DNA from: Gemmatimonadota bacterium
GTDB lineage: Bacteria; Gemmatimonadota; Gemmatimonadetes; Longimicrobiales; Gaopeijiaceae
Assembly: GCA_041390125.1 (NCBI GenBank)
Contig: JAWKQN010000003.1
Coordinates: forward strand, 62,001 to 126,000
DNA length: 64,000 nucleotides
Direction: 5' to 3'
A program made the position numbers and the translations under genes. A model generated the notes under the pieces. It made no database searches. It was given only the letters and a program-made list of their open reading frames with translations, and was not told where the DNA came from. The first letter of the stretch is position 1; the number at the start of each line of letters is the position of its first letter. Positions 21,001 to 28,090 of the stretch are shown piece after piece.

Positions 21001-21710
21001 CGGGCCTGCGTCGACAGGGAGATGCGCCGCTCAAACTCGCGCGCCTGCTCGCGCGCCTCTCCCGTCGGCTCGAGGTCGCGGAAGAGGTCGGAGAGGGCCT
21101 GGCGCGCCTCCTCCACCCGACCCTGATCCAGAAGCGCTTCGATCAGCGACAATCGCACCGGTTGCGACTCGGGATGGATCCGGGCGGCATGCCCCAGCAG
21201 GAGACTCGCGCCTTCCACGTCGCCGGCCGCCCGCGCGCCGAGCGCCTCGTCGTGCAGTGCGCGGGCCAGGCGGCGGGCCAGGTCCAGGCGGCGCTCCTCC
21301 ACCCAGTCCATGAAGGGAGCGGCATCGGGGAGCGAGAACCCCGCGAGAAAGGGACCGCCGTAGAGGTCCAGGCACGCGGAGGGACGCCCATGCGAGAGGC
21401 AGTGTTCCAGGGCCTCGAGGTCCACGTCCTCAGGAGTGAGCGCCACGCGCACCGGATCGTCGCCGAGGACCACGTCCGGGCCGAAGCGACTCCGCAGGTG
21501 ATACAGCGCCTGCCGGACCGACTGGCGCGCGCGGGACCGCTCGCTCGCCGGCCACAGGAGCTCGGCCATCTCGTCGCGCGCGACATCACGGCGCTCGACG
21601 GCGAGGTACAGGAAGAGCGCGAGCGGCTTCCCGGCCAGCGTCTGGTCGGCGCCCGGGGCTCGGGCCTCCGCGCCCCCGAGCGTGCGGATGTGCACCCTGG
21701 GCGGCGTCAC
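18027..21710 (-). CDS. Transmembrane SARP/BTAD regulator, paralogue 2, degenerate P-loop
   Basis: About 1227 residues, collinear with the upstream paralogue. Order: OmpR/SARP-type winged helix (ARQSVRQALYHLRSRFG), BTAD helical domain (LEALEHCLSHGRPSACLDLY), a STAND-like ATPase, one membrane helix near 610-630 (LAGIVVLATLVFGWLGFV), an extracytoplasmic propeller-like region, a BIG2 Ig-like domain (NIASVDSLGRISGNGPG) and a C-terminal LamG-like domain (DQWHHVALQVRADGE). Its Walker A reads GPPGIGRS, with Arg in place of Lys, while Walker B (ALVVAIDDVHW) looks normal, so ATP hydrolysis may be impaired. I prefer the GTG at 21710: CGGAGGGGG lies just upstream and the domain then aligns with the paralogue. 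A GTG at 21764, overlapping the preceding stop by 11 bases, is the alternative. Confidence 0.88.
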   Translation of the reverse strand: MTPPRVHIRTLGGAEARAPGADQTLAGKPLALFLYLAVERRDVARDEMAELLWPASERSRARQSVRQALYHLRSRFGPDVVLGDDPVRVALTPEDVDLEALEHCLSHGRPSACLDLYGGPFLAGFSLPDAAPFMDWVEERRLDLARRLARALHDEALGARAAGDVEGASLLLGHAARIHPESQPVRLSLIEALLDQGRVEEARQALSDLFRDLEPTGEAREQAREFERRISLSTQARASVSNGAPELPLVGRNTDLAQLLALSRDAGRGITRVGLLAGPPGIGRSRLLAEARRSLAGSATWLGLRLHAGDERHRFGAVADLAEALLALPGAAGIHAASDELLRILLPGSPRSSELAALESVPLSGALRDLIDAVSGENALVVAIDDVHWMDPDSQAVFGRTFLRLTHARCLLLLSAADPLERRGLDALRGLLDGEEVARVRLRPLTLDQVAEAVDSAMDVDPPDTHPRVAQELHRLTAGLPLHLAAALRALRERGWIARREDRWVLDARQIERAGVELGSLADLLTERFGRLSAEARQVATTLASGGSAAADDPPASFGVAPAEFERVVQDLLERGLVERTEGGRLVFVHESLREVALRAQDAGRPAGSEASALRRLAGIVVLATLVFGWLGFVRWQNAQPPFPFGEGHLIAYGPDGVLAIRAPERDGGPWVVQPAEEVLGWAPAFDPLLRHVRAVRTPEDGVRWYATWDRQELQPAAVELTPRGTAVRYDSEGDDAALGASADGHTLLVASENGVRDPYALDLQLVREDGAVRPLVTGTDKIAGAWSPDGTRILAVLTAAVDSLVLLSPSGTRLWSRAVEPFTTSTAPAWCADSRHAVVGVFDHWKSGWIVVDTDTGEWEVLSTERMPAPVVCFGDGVAVAGTTRGTTGLPEIEIRDLRRGANLVLARISGTAANSGNLSWLPVRAPRAPASLAVLPDSVVIPWGDSVNATARLRSWVGEEWVPEEVQWRSLDANIASVDSLGRISGNGPGRTGIVADYASWLNDTVVVDVRGEPREDVLLLDRFTDASLAQWQERGDPQPRAVSLADGPALRLLGDGRYSDGIISRQRFRLARGFTLEMRIRYRSTRRDRQRWELCLLSSDADTIVLQAERYSCLVYPLGELAKWDSTRAGLSRQGLLPRIADTGDLGDDQWHHVALQVRADGETSVVVDRQVVLVTRDAFPIRADLDWRVGIHGHAVDTEMYVRDVTLWEGIRYSTDGVPDGPS

Positions 21711-21753
21711 CGCCCCCCCTCCGCCGGGGGCGCCGTCCGGCGTGGCAGTCGTC

Positions 21754-24700
21754 TCATGGCTCACCGACCTCGCGGGGGATCACGCCGTCGACGCCGTAGC
21801 GGATACCCTGCCAGAGCACCAGATCCCGCACGTGCAGCTCCGTGTCCACGGAATGGCCAGCGATCAGGACCCGCCAGTCGTGTTCGCTCCCCACCGGGAA
21901 GCGGTAGCGTGCGGTCCGGCGGACCCGGCGATCCACGACGGCGCTGATCTCGCCGTCGGCGCGCACCTGGAGGGCGACGTGGTGCCAGTCGCCGTCGGCG
22001 AGCTCAGGGGCGGGAACGAACCTGGGCTGCCCGGACTGATGGCGGACCGTGGCATGCAGGTCGTCGAACTTGCTGAGCTCATCCGTCGGGTACGTGAGGC
22101 AGACCTGGGCATCCGTCGGCGCCGGGGCGTAATCCGGCAGCAGGCATAGCTCCCAACGCTGGCGGTCCCGCCGGGTGAGGGGCAGACGGACACGCGCTTC
22201 CAGCGTGAGGCCCCGCGCGCTGCGGAAGGATGAGCGGCTCCGCATGCCGTCCGTGTAGCGTCCGTCTCCCAACATTGCCAACGCGGGCCCGTCCGGCAGC
22301 CTCTGCGTCTCGTGGGCCGGATCGCTTTCCATCACCCAGAGCGTCAGATCCGGATCGAAGAACCGGTCCACCAACAGCACGTCCGCACCCGGGCCGCCCC
22401 CGACCTCCACGAACGCCGTATCGGCGAGCCAGCCTGCGTACTCCGCAACCAGGAGCGTGTGGCCAGGCGTATTTCCGGAGAGGCGACCCTGTGGGTCCAC
22501 GGACGCGATGTCGGGATCCGCCGTGCGCCACTCGATCGTCGCCGCCGGATCGACCCTTCCTCGCGCATCGAGGAGGCTCGCCTCGACCACTGCGCTGCCA
22601 CCCCAATCCAGGCGGATCGAATCCACGCCGAGCAGCAGCTCCCGGGGCGTGGGCGGGCTGCGATCGGGGATCCACGAGGTGCTGGGCAGGAAGGGAAGCG
22701 GACTGCGGAACAGGACGGGGTGCTCGGCCGACCGGAGATCCCGGACGACGAGGTGCGTCTGTCCCCTCGCGTCGGCTTCGAGCAGCGCCAGCGCTGCGGC
22801 AGGACCGAAGCAGCCCACGGGCGTCCAATCGCCGCGCAAGATCTCCCACTCGCCCGACTCCGCGTCTCCCATCAACAGCGCATGATCCTCGAGTCGGATC
22901 GCCCGTGCCACGAAGTGACGCGCATCCGTGCACCAGACGATCTGGTACAGGGTCTGGAACGGATCCACGGCGCGTGTCCAGAGTCGCCGGCCCGAGGGAC
23001 TCAGCAGCGTCAGCGAGTCCGTGGGAGCGGTCAGGACCGCGAGGATCCGTTCACCATCCGGAGCGAGCGCCCCGAAGCTCTTCTCCGGGGCCGCCAGGAC
23101 GCGCCGGAATTCGTCCGCCTCGACGTTCCAGAGGAGCTGGTCGACCTGATAGGGATCCGCGTGCGTCCCACGCTGGGTGGCAATGAGGAGCGTGCTGCCC
23201 GGTCCCACCGACTGGAGCGTCTCATCTGCGTCTGCGTCCGCAATGAGGCGCTCTGCCAGCGGCGACAACTCCACCACACCGGGGCCCGTCTTCTCGAACT
23301 GACGGGTTGCGAACCAGCGGATCCGTCCCTGGGAATCGCGCGCCGCCTTGATATGCCGCAGCAGCGGGTTCGGCTGGGGCACCCATCCCAGGGCCGGCTC
23401 CGCGGGCAGTGTCCGCCACGTCCCACCTTCTCGCTCCGGCGGGCGCAGGAGCGCGGCGTCGCCGTCTCCATAGAGGAGGAGGAGCCCTTCGCCGTAGGGG
23501 AAGTCAGCCGCGGGCTCGGGTCCTCCATGGGATCCCGCCCAGGCGAGGAGCACCGCCCCCGCCACGGCGGCCAGAGCGGCTCTTCTGCCGTGAACGGACG
23601 AGAAGCGCGTCGGGGCGTGCAGCGACTCCGCCTTGAGCACCGCCTCCCGAAAGCGATCGTGTGCCAACAGCAGCCGACCGTCGTCCGCGCGCTGGATCCA
23701 GCCGCGTTCCACGAGATCCGCGACCACAGCCTCGAACTCGGCGGGAGCGAAGCCCAGCGCCAGGCGCAGCGCTTCTGCTTCACCTCCGGTGCCGCTCGCC
23801 AGATCGGCGGCCAGACGGCGCCCCTCCTCCGGGAGACGCCCGAACTCCTCACGGAGCATGCGTTCGAGCGATCCCAGGGCCGCGTCGTCGCCGGCAATCC
23901 GCTGCGCCTGCATCCGCCAGCCGGAGGGCCCGCGATCGATCCAGCCTCGATCCCGCAGCGCACGAACGGCCGCGGCCAGATGCAGGGGGAGGCCAGCAGA
24001 GAGGTGGTGCAGTTGACGCGCCACCTCTGGTGTCGCCTCGGGGGGCACCACCTCCACCGTCGACTCCAGGACCTCCCGGACGGCATCGGCCGTCAGCGGC
24101 CTCAGCCGGATCACCGTGGTCTCCGCGCTCTCCAGTAGCGGGAGCCCCACCTGGGCGGTCGCGCCTTCCTCCATCTGCGCCACCAGCGCGAGACAGCGAG
24201 CGTCCGCCAGTCGCAGCAGGGCTCGCACCAACACGGCCAGAGAGGGCGCATCCGCCCATTGGACGTCGTCGACCGCCAGCACCACGGGGTGCTCCGCGGT
24301 TACCGCCTCGATCAGGTCGCGGAGCGCGCCGGCGAGCGGGACGATCTCCAGGCTCGCAAGCGTCGCCCCTCCACCGGGAGAGCCGGTAAGGAGCAGCTTC
24401 AACAACTGATCGGAGGACGCGTGGATGCCCGCCGCGCCCGGCAGCCCCGTCAACGTCTCCACGAGATCCGCCAGCACACCGAAGCGGTGCGATTGCGCCC
24501 CACGGTGTGCACGCAGGTCCACCCAGGTGGCGCCGGCCCCAAGGGAGCGGCGCACCTCGGCGAGCAACCGGCTCTTTCCGATGCCCGACGGTCCCTGGAC
24601 GACCGCGATGCGGCTGGCCCCGCGCTCCACCTCGCGAAACAACGCGAGCAGTTGGGCCAGGTCGGTTCCACGGCCCACGAACGCCGGCTCCAGCGGGGCG

Positions 24701-25419
24701 CGCGCCTCCACGGCCCCGGCCGCCGTCGACCGGGCGATCCGCTGCTCCAGCGCCCGCGCGGCCTCGCGTGTGGCGCCTGTGGGCTCCAGGTCGCGGAAGA
24801 GGTCGCCCAGCGCCTGGCGCGCCTCGGCGATGCGGCCCCCATCGAGGAGATGCTCCACCAGCGCCAACCGCACCGGCTGCGACTCCGGATGCACGCGGCT
24901 GGCGCTGCGCAGGAGGCGGCCCGAGTCCTCGAAGTCGCCCGCCGCGCGGGCGGCGAGGGCTTCGTCGTGGAGCGAGCGGGCAACCCGCCGGGCCAGGTCC
25001 AGGCGGCGCTCTTCGACCCAATCCGTGAACGGCGGGGCATCCGTCAAGGACAGCCCCTCCAGGAAGGGACCCGCGTACAGGTCCAGGCATTCCGAGGGCC
25101 GCGCGCCCGTCAAACAGGCCTCGAGCGCCTGGAGGTCGCTGGTGACGCCCTCCGGGTGGACCTGGACGGGGTCATCCCCCATCAGGACGTCGGCGCCGAG
25201 GCGGGACCGGAGGCTGTACAACGCCTGCCGGACCGATTGTCGGGCGCGGGCCCGATCGCGGGTCGGCCACAGCAGATCCGCAAGCTCGTCCCGTGTCACC
25301 GGCCGTCGCTCCACGGTCAGGAAGACCATGAGGGCCAACGGCTTACCCGCCGGCAGCGGTGCGGAAGCCGCCGGTCCGGCGACTTCCGCGATGCCGAGCG
25401 TTCGAACGTGAACGGTCAA
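21754..25419 (-). CDS. Transmembrane SARP/BTAD regulator, paralogue 1
   Basis: A 1221-residue predicted one-component regulator. Residues 1-95 form a winged-helix DNA-binding domain (RQSVRQALYSLRSRLGADVL), about 100-240 a BTAD domain, and about 248-600 a STAND/AfsR-like ATPase with intact Walker A GPSGIGKS (276-283) and Walker B VVLAVDDVQW (379-388). A single membrane helix lies at about 612-630 (RRAALAAVAGAVLLAWAG). Beyond it are a propeller-like region of about 330 residues, a BIG2 Ig-like domain (DIASVDPQGRLSGNTPG) and a LamG/concanavalin-like domain (DWHHVALQVRADGE). The layout suggests an outside ligand signal passed to a membrane-tethered DNA-binding head. The start appears to be TTG with a poor SD. 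No ATG or GTG fits the domain start. A SARP-like box lies 70-100 bases upstream. Confidence 0.9.
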   Translation of the reverse strand: MTVHVRTLGIAEVAGPAASAPLPAGKPLALMVFLTVERRPVTRDELADLLWPTRDRARARQSVRQALYSLRSRLGADVLMGDDPVQVHPEGVTSDLQALEACLTGARPSECLDLYAGPFLEGLSLTDAPPFTDWVEERRLDLARRVARSLHDEALAARAAGDFEDSGRLLRSASRVHPESQPVRLALVEHLLDGGRIAEARQALGDLFRDLEPTGATREAARALEQRIARSTAAGAVEARAPLEPAFVGRGTDLAQLLALFREVERGASRIAVVQGPSGIGKSRLLAEVRRSLGAGATWVDLRAHRGAQSHRFGVLADLVETLTGLPGAAGIHASSDQLLKLLLTGSPGGGATLASLEIVPLAGALRDLIEAVTAEHPVVLAVDDVQWADAPSLAVLVRALLRLADARCLALVAQMEEGATAQVGLPLLESAETTVIRLRPLTADAVREVLESTVEVVPPEATPEVARQLHHLSAGLPLHLAAAVRALRDRGWIDRGPSGWRMQAQRIAGDDAALGSLERMLREEFGRLPEEGRRLAADLASGTGGEAEALRLALGFAPAEFEAVVADLVERGWIQRADDGRLLLAHDRFREAVLKAESLHAPTRFSSVHGRRAALAAVAGAVLLAWAGSHGGPEPAADFPYGEGLLLLYGDGDAALLRPPEREGGTWRTLPAEPALGWVPQPNPLLRHIKAARDSQGRIRWFATRQFEKTGPGVVELSPLAERLIADADADETLQSVGPGSTLLIATQRGTHADPYQVDQLLWNVEADEFRRVLAAPEKSFGALAPDGERILAVLTAPTDSLTLLSPSGRRLWTRAVDPFQTLYQIVWCTDARHFVARAIRLEDHALLMGDAESGEWEILRGDWTPVGCFGPAAALALLEADARGQTHLVVRDLRSAEHPVLFRSPLPFLPSTSWIPDRSPPTPRELLLGVDSIRLDWGGSAVVEASLLDARGRVDPAATIEWRTADPDIASVDPQGRLSGNTPGHTLLVAEYAGWLADTAFVEVGGGPGADVLLVDRFFDPDLTLWVMESDPAHETQRLPDGPALAMLGDGRYTDGMRSRSSFRSARGLTLEARVRLPLTRRDRQRWELCLLPDYAPAPTDAQVCLTYPTDELSKFDDLHATVRHQSGQPRFVPAPELADGDWHHVALQVRADGEISAVVDRRVRRTARYRFPVGSEHDWRVLIAGHSVDTELHVRDLVLWQGIRYGVDGVIPREVGEP

Positions 25420-25486
25420 GTTCGGCCTATGCTGCGGGTGGGTGGGGGGACTGCGGTCAGGATGGTAGGTGTCAATGCGGACGGAA

Positions 25487-25518
25487 AGGGTAGGCGCACG
25501 GCGTCAAGCAGGCGTCAA
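25487..25518 (-). promoter_or_regulatory. Putative SARP box and promoter of the regulator pair
   Basis: On the plus strand GCGTCAA occurs twice exactly (25501-25507 and 25512-25518) with a 4-base spacer GCAG. Read in the direction of the regulator genes this is TTGACGC-N4-TTGACGC, followed after 8 bases by TACCCT (25492-25487), a TAnnnT-type -10. SARP activators are known to bind heptamer direct repeats with 4-bp spacing about 8 bp before the -10, so the spacing fits that rule. A related GTGTCAA lies at 25469. The site is in the region shared with the divergent lipoprotein gene. Autoregulation is inference. Confidence 0.5.
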
Positions 25519-25679
25519 CGCGCAGGGAACCCCCCCGGATTCGCGCGTCGGCCGACGCGGGACGCCGAAATCCCCGCGTCGCTCGCCCGTAGGAAGGACG
25601 GACACGGAGCCACGTCTTCCCGGCCGATGGCGTCGGTTCCGCCACCCGCCGCGGGCGACCCGCGCCCGACCTCACCGGT

Positions 25680-26615
25680 ATGGAGATGCGCCTCATGCGT
25701 CCACAGCCTGCCCTCCTCGGCGTTCTCGTGCTCCTCGTGGCGTGCGGAGGGGAGGGGGAGCAACACGGTACCGGGGCAGGAGAGGCGGGTGATCCGCCAG
25801 CGGCGGAGCAGGCGCCGGCTCGGGTCTACAGCATCGAAGGCCTCTCCGGCCCCGAGGCGGTCCGCTACGACGCGGACCAGGACGTCTGGTTCGTCTCCAA
25901 CTTCGGGCCCGGCAGCGAGGATCGGGACGCCGACGGGTTCCTGAGTCGCGTGGATGCCGGCAGCGGGGCCATGGTGGCGTTGCGGTTCGCGATGGGTACC
26001 GCCGAGCACCCGCTGCACATGCCCCGGGGCATGGCGCTGAAGGCCGATACGCTGTGGGTGGCGGACGTCGACGGCATCCACGGATTCGACCGCCAGAGCG
26101 GGGCCCACCTGGCGTTCGTGGACTTCACGTCACACGCCCCGGGCTTCCTGAACGACATCGCGGTGACACCGGACGGCACGCTGTACGTCACCGACACCGG
26201 GCGCTCGGCGCTCTACCGCGTGGACGGGGGGAGGGCGGTGGAGGTCTGGCAGGATCCGGCCGCCGGGGCACCGAACGGGATCACGTGGGACGGCGAGCGC
26301 CGGACCTTCGTGCTCGCCCCCTGGGAGCCCGGGACCCCCGTCCACCTCTGGGCGCCCGGCGAGGCGGCACCCGTCGCGCTCGGGGAGCCGACGCCGGGGA
26401 GGCTGGACGGGGTGGAGCGCACGGGCGTGGGTCTGCTCTTCGCCAGTCAGACCGATTCGACCGTGCAGATCCTCGGCGCCGACGGCCGGCGTACGGTGCT
26501 GATGCGCGTCGCGGGGGCGCCTGCCGATCTGGGCGTCGACACGCGACGGAACCGGCTGGCGGTGCCGTTCATCGGCCTCGACCGCGTGGACATCTGGGCC
26601 CTTCCGGACGGCTGA
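25680..26615 (+). CDS. SMP-30/NHL-like propeller lipoprotein
   Basis: About 311 residues with a lipoprotein signal (PALLGVLVLLVAC). The mature part is a six-bladed SMP-30/gluconolactonase-like propeller (GPEAVRYDADQDVWFVSNFG, DGFLSRVDAGSGAMVALRF, HMPRGMALKADTLWVADVDG, FLNDIAVTPDGTLYVTDTG, APNGITWDGERRTFVLAPW). The segments DGTLYVTDTG and PNGITW resemble the metal-site strands of the family, but enzymatic activity is not assured. In-frame ATGs exist at 25680, 25686 and 25695. GGAG at 25682-25685 would best serve the last. The gene is divergent from the SARP-like pair and shares its regulatory region. Confidence 0.88.
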   Translation: MEMRLMRPQPALLGVLVLLVACGGEGEQHGTGAGEAGDPPAAEQAPARVYSIEGLSGPEAVRYDADQDVWFVSNFGPGSEDRDADGFLSRVDAGSGAMVALRFAMGTAEHPLHMPRGMALKADTLWVADVDGIHGFDRQSGAHLAFVDFTSHAPGFLNDIAVTPDGTLYVTDTGRSALYRVDGGRAVEVWQDPAAGAPNGITWDGERRTFVLAPWEPGTPVHLWAPGEAAPVALGEPTPGRLDGVERTGVGLLFASQTDSTVQILGADGRRTVLMRVAGAPADLGVDTRRNRLAVPFIGLDRVDIWALPDG

Positions 26616-26676
26616 GCGGCGGTGCGCCCCCTGCGGAGCGCCCTTCCGCCAACCCGCGGAGGGGCCCCGCTGCCGG

Positions 26677-27822
26677 TCAGACGCCCGAGCGGCTCGCTGC
26701 GACCCGCTCCAGGGCCGCCTCGAACGTGGCCACGGTGCGGTCCACGTCCTTGAGCTTGTCCAGTCCGAACAGGCCGATGCGGAACGTCTTGAAGTGGTCC
26801 CCCTCATCGCAACGGAGCGGAACCCCCGCGGCGATCTGCAGGCCCTGCTCGGCGAACGCCCGGCCGGTGCGGACCGCGTCGTCGTCCGTGTAGCTCACCA
26901 CCACGCCTGGCGCCTGGTAGCCCTCGGCCGACACGCTGGGGAAGCCCGCCCGCACCAGGGCGTCGCGCACGCGCCGGCCCAGCTCGAGCTGACGCTCCCG
27001 CGCGCGCTCCAGGCCGAAGGCTTCGGTCTCGAGCATCACGTCGCGGAAGACCCGGAGCCCGTCCGTGGGCATGGTCGCATGGTAGGCGTGTCCGCCCTTC
27101 TCGTAGGCCTCCATGATCTGGAGCCACGTGCCGAGGTTGCAGGCGAAGCTGGTGCTCGTGGTCTCGGCCACCCGTCCGCGCGCCCGCTCGGACAGCATCA
27201 CCAGCGCGCAGCACGGGGTGCCCGTCCACCCCTTCTGCGGCGCGCTGATCAGGACGTCCACACCGCAGGCGGCCATGTCCACCCAGAGGGCACCGGACGC
27301 GATACAGTCGAGCACGAACAGCCCGCCCACGGCGTGCACGGCCTCCCCGATCCGTTGGAGATACCCATCCGGGAGGATCATCCCGGCCGACGTCTCCACA
27401 TGCGGCGCGAACACCACGGCGGGGCGCTCCGCCTCGATGGCCGCCACGACCTCCTCGATGGGAGCCGGCGTGAAGGGCGCCTGTGGATCCCCGCTCACGC
27501 GCCGCGCCTTCAGCACCGTGTGCGCCGACGCGATGCCTCCGGCCTCCAGGATCTGCGTCCAGCGGAAGCTGAACCACCCGTTGCGTACGACCAGGCAGCG
27601 TTGCCCGGTCGCGAGCTGCCGCGCCACGGCTTCCATCCCGAAGGTGCCGCTGCCGGGGACCACCGCCACGGCCGCGGCGCCGTAGACCCGCTGGAGCGTG
27701 CCCGAGATGTCGGTCATCACCTCCTGGAAGGCGCGCGACATGTGGTTGAGCGAGCGGTCCGTGTAGACGACGGAATACTCGAGCAGGCCGTCGGGGTCGA
27801 CATTCGGGAGCAGGCCGGGCAT
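26677..27822 (-). CDS. Class V aminotransferase (alanine-glyoxylate type)
   Basis: A 381-residue PLP enzyme of fold type I. The N-terminal PGLLPNVDPDGLLEYSVVYT and the HMSRAFQEVM segment match the alanine-glyoxylate/serine-pyruvate group. The PLP lysine is in ISAPQKGWTGTP, preceded by the aspartate of FVLDCIASG. VVPGSGTFGMEAVARQ is the phosphate-contacting turn. The likely reaction is transfer of an amino group to glyoxylate or pyruvate, and the exact donor cannot be told. The start at 27822 gives a standard family length. Longer in-frame extensions are low-complexity arginine-rich sequence and are not supported. Confidence 0.92.
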   Translation of the reverse strand: MPGLLPNVDPDGLLEYSVVYTDRSLNHMSRAFQEVMTDISGTLQRVYGAAAVAVVPGSGTFGMEAVARQLATGQRCLVVRNGWFSFRWTQILEAGGIASAHTVLKARRVSGDPQAPFTPAPIEEVVAAIEAERPAVVFAPHVETSAGMILPDGYLQRIGEAVHAVGGLFVLDCIASGALWVDMAACGVDVLISAPQKGWTGTPCCALVMLSERARGRVAETTSTSFACNLGTWLQIMEAYEKGGHAYHATMPTDGLRVFRDVMLETEAFGLERARERQLELGRRVRDALVRAGFPSVSAEGYQAPGVVVSYTDDDAVRTGRAFAEQGLQIAAGVPLRCDEGDHFKTFRIGLFGLDKLKDVDRTVATFEAALERVAASRSGV

Positions 27823-28090
27823 CGATTCGAAGCTCCAGGAAGTGGCATATGCGTGCAGGACCCGCCGCCACCGCGACGGACGCCGCACGATGGGGTGGGG
27901 AGCCTGCGGCCCGCAACCGCGCACGGCGGAGGCGAAACGGCACGCCGCGTCGCGCCGGTTGCCCGCAGCCGCTAGGATGCCCCCGCGCGGCGCCTGCGGA
28001 GTGTCACACCCCCGGGCCAGCTTCCTCCTCTCGAACCCGCCCGCCTGTCTTGCGGCCTGCGGCGGGTCTCGCTCCCCCAACCCCCTCCGC

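Noticed and set aside
18027..25419. Pathway-specific SARP activator of an antibiotic cluster
   Set aside because: No polyketide, peptide synthetase or other biosynthetic genes are in the window, and the proteins have a membrane helix and ectodomains.
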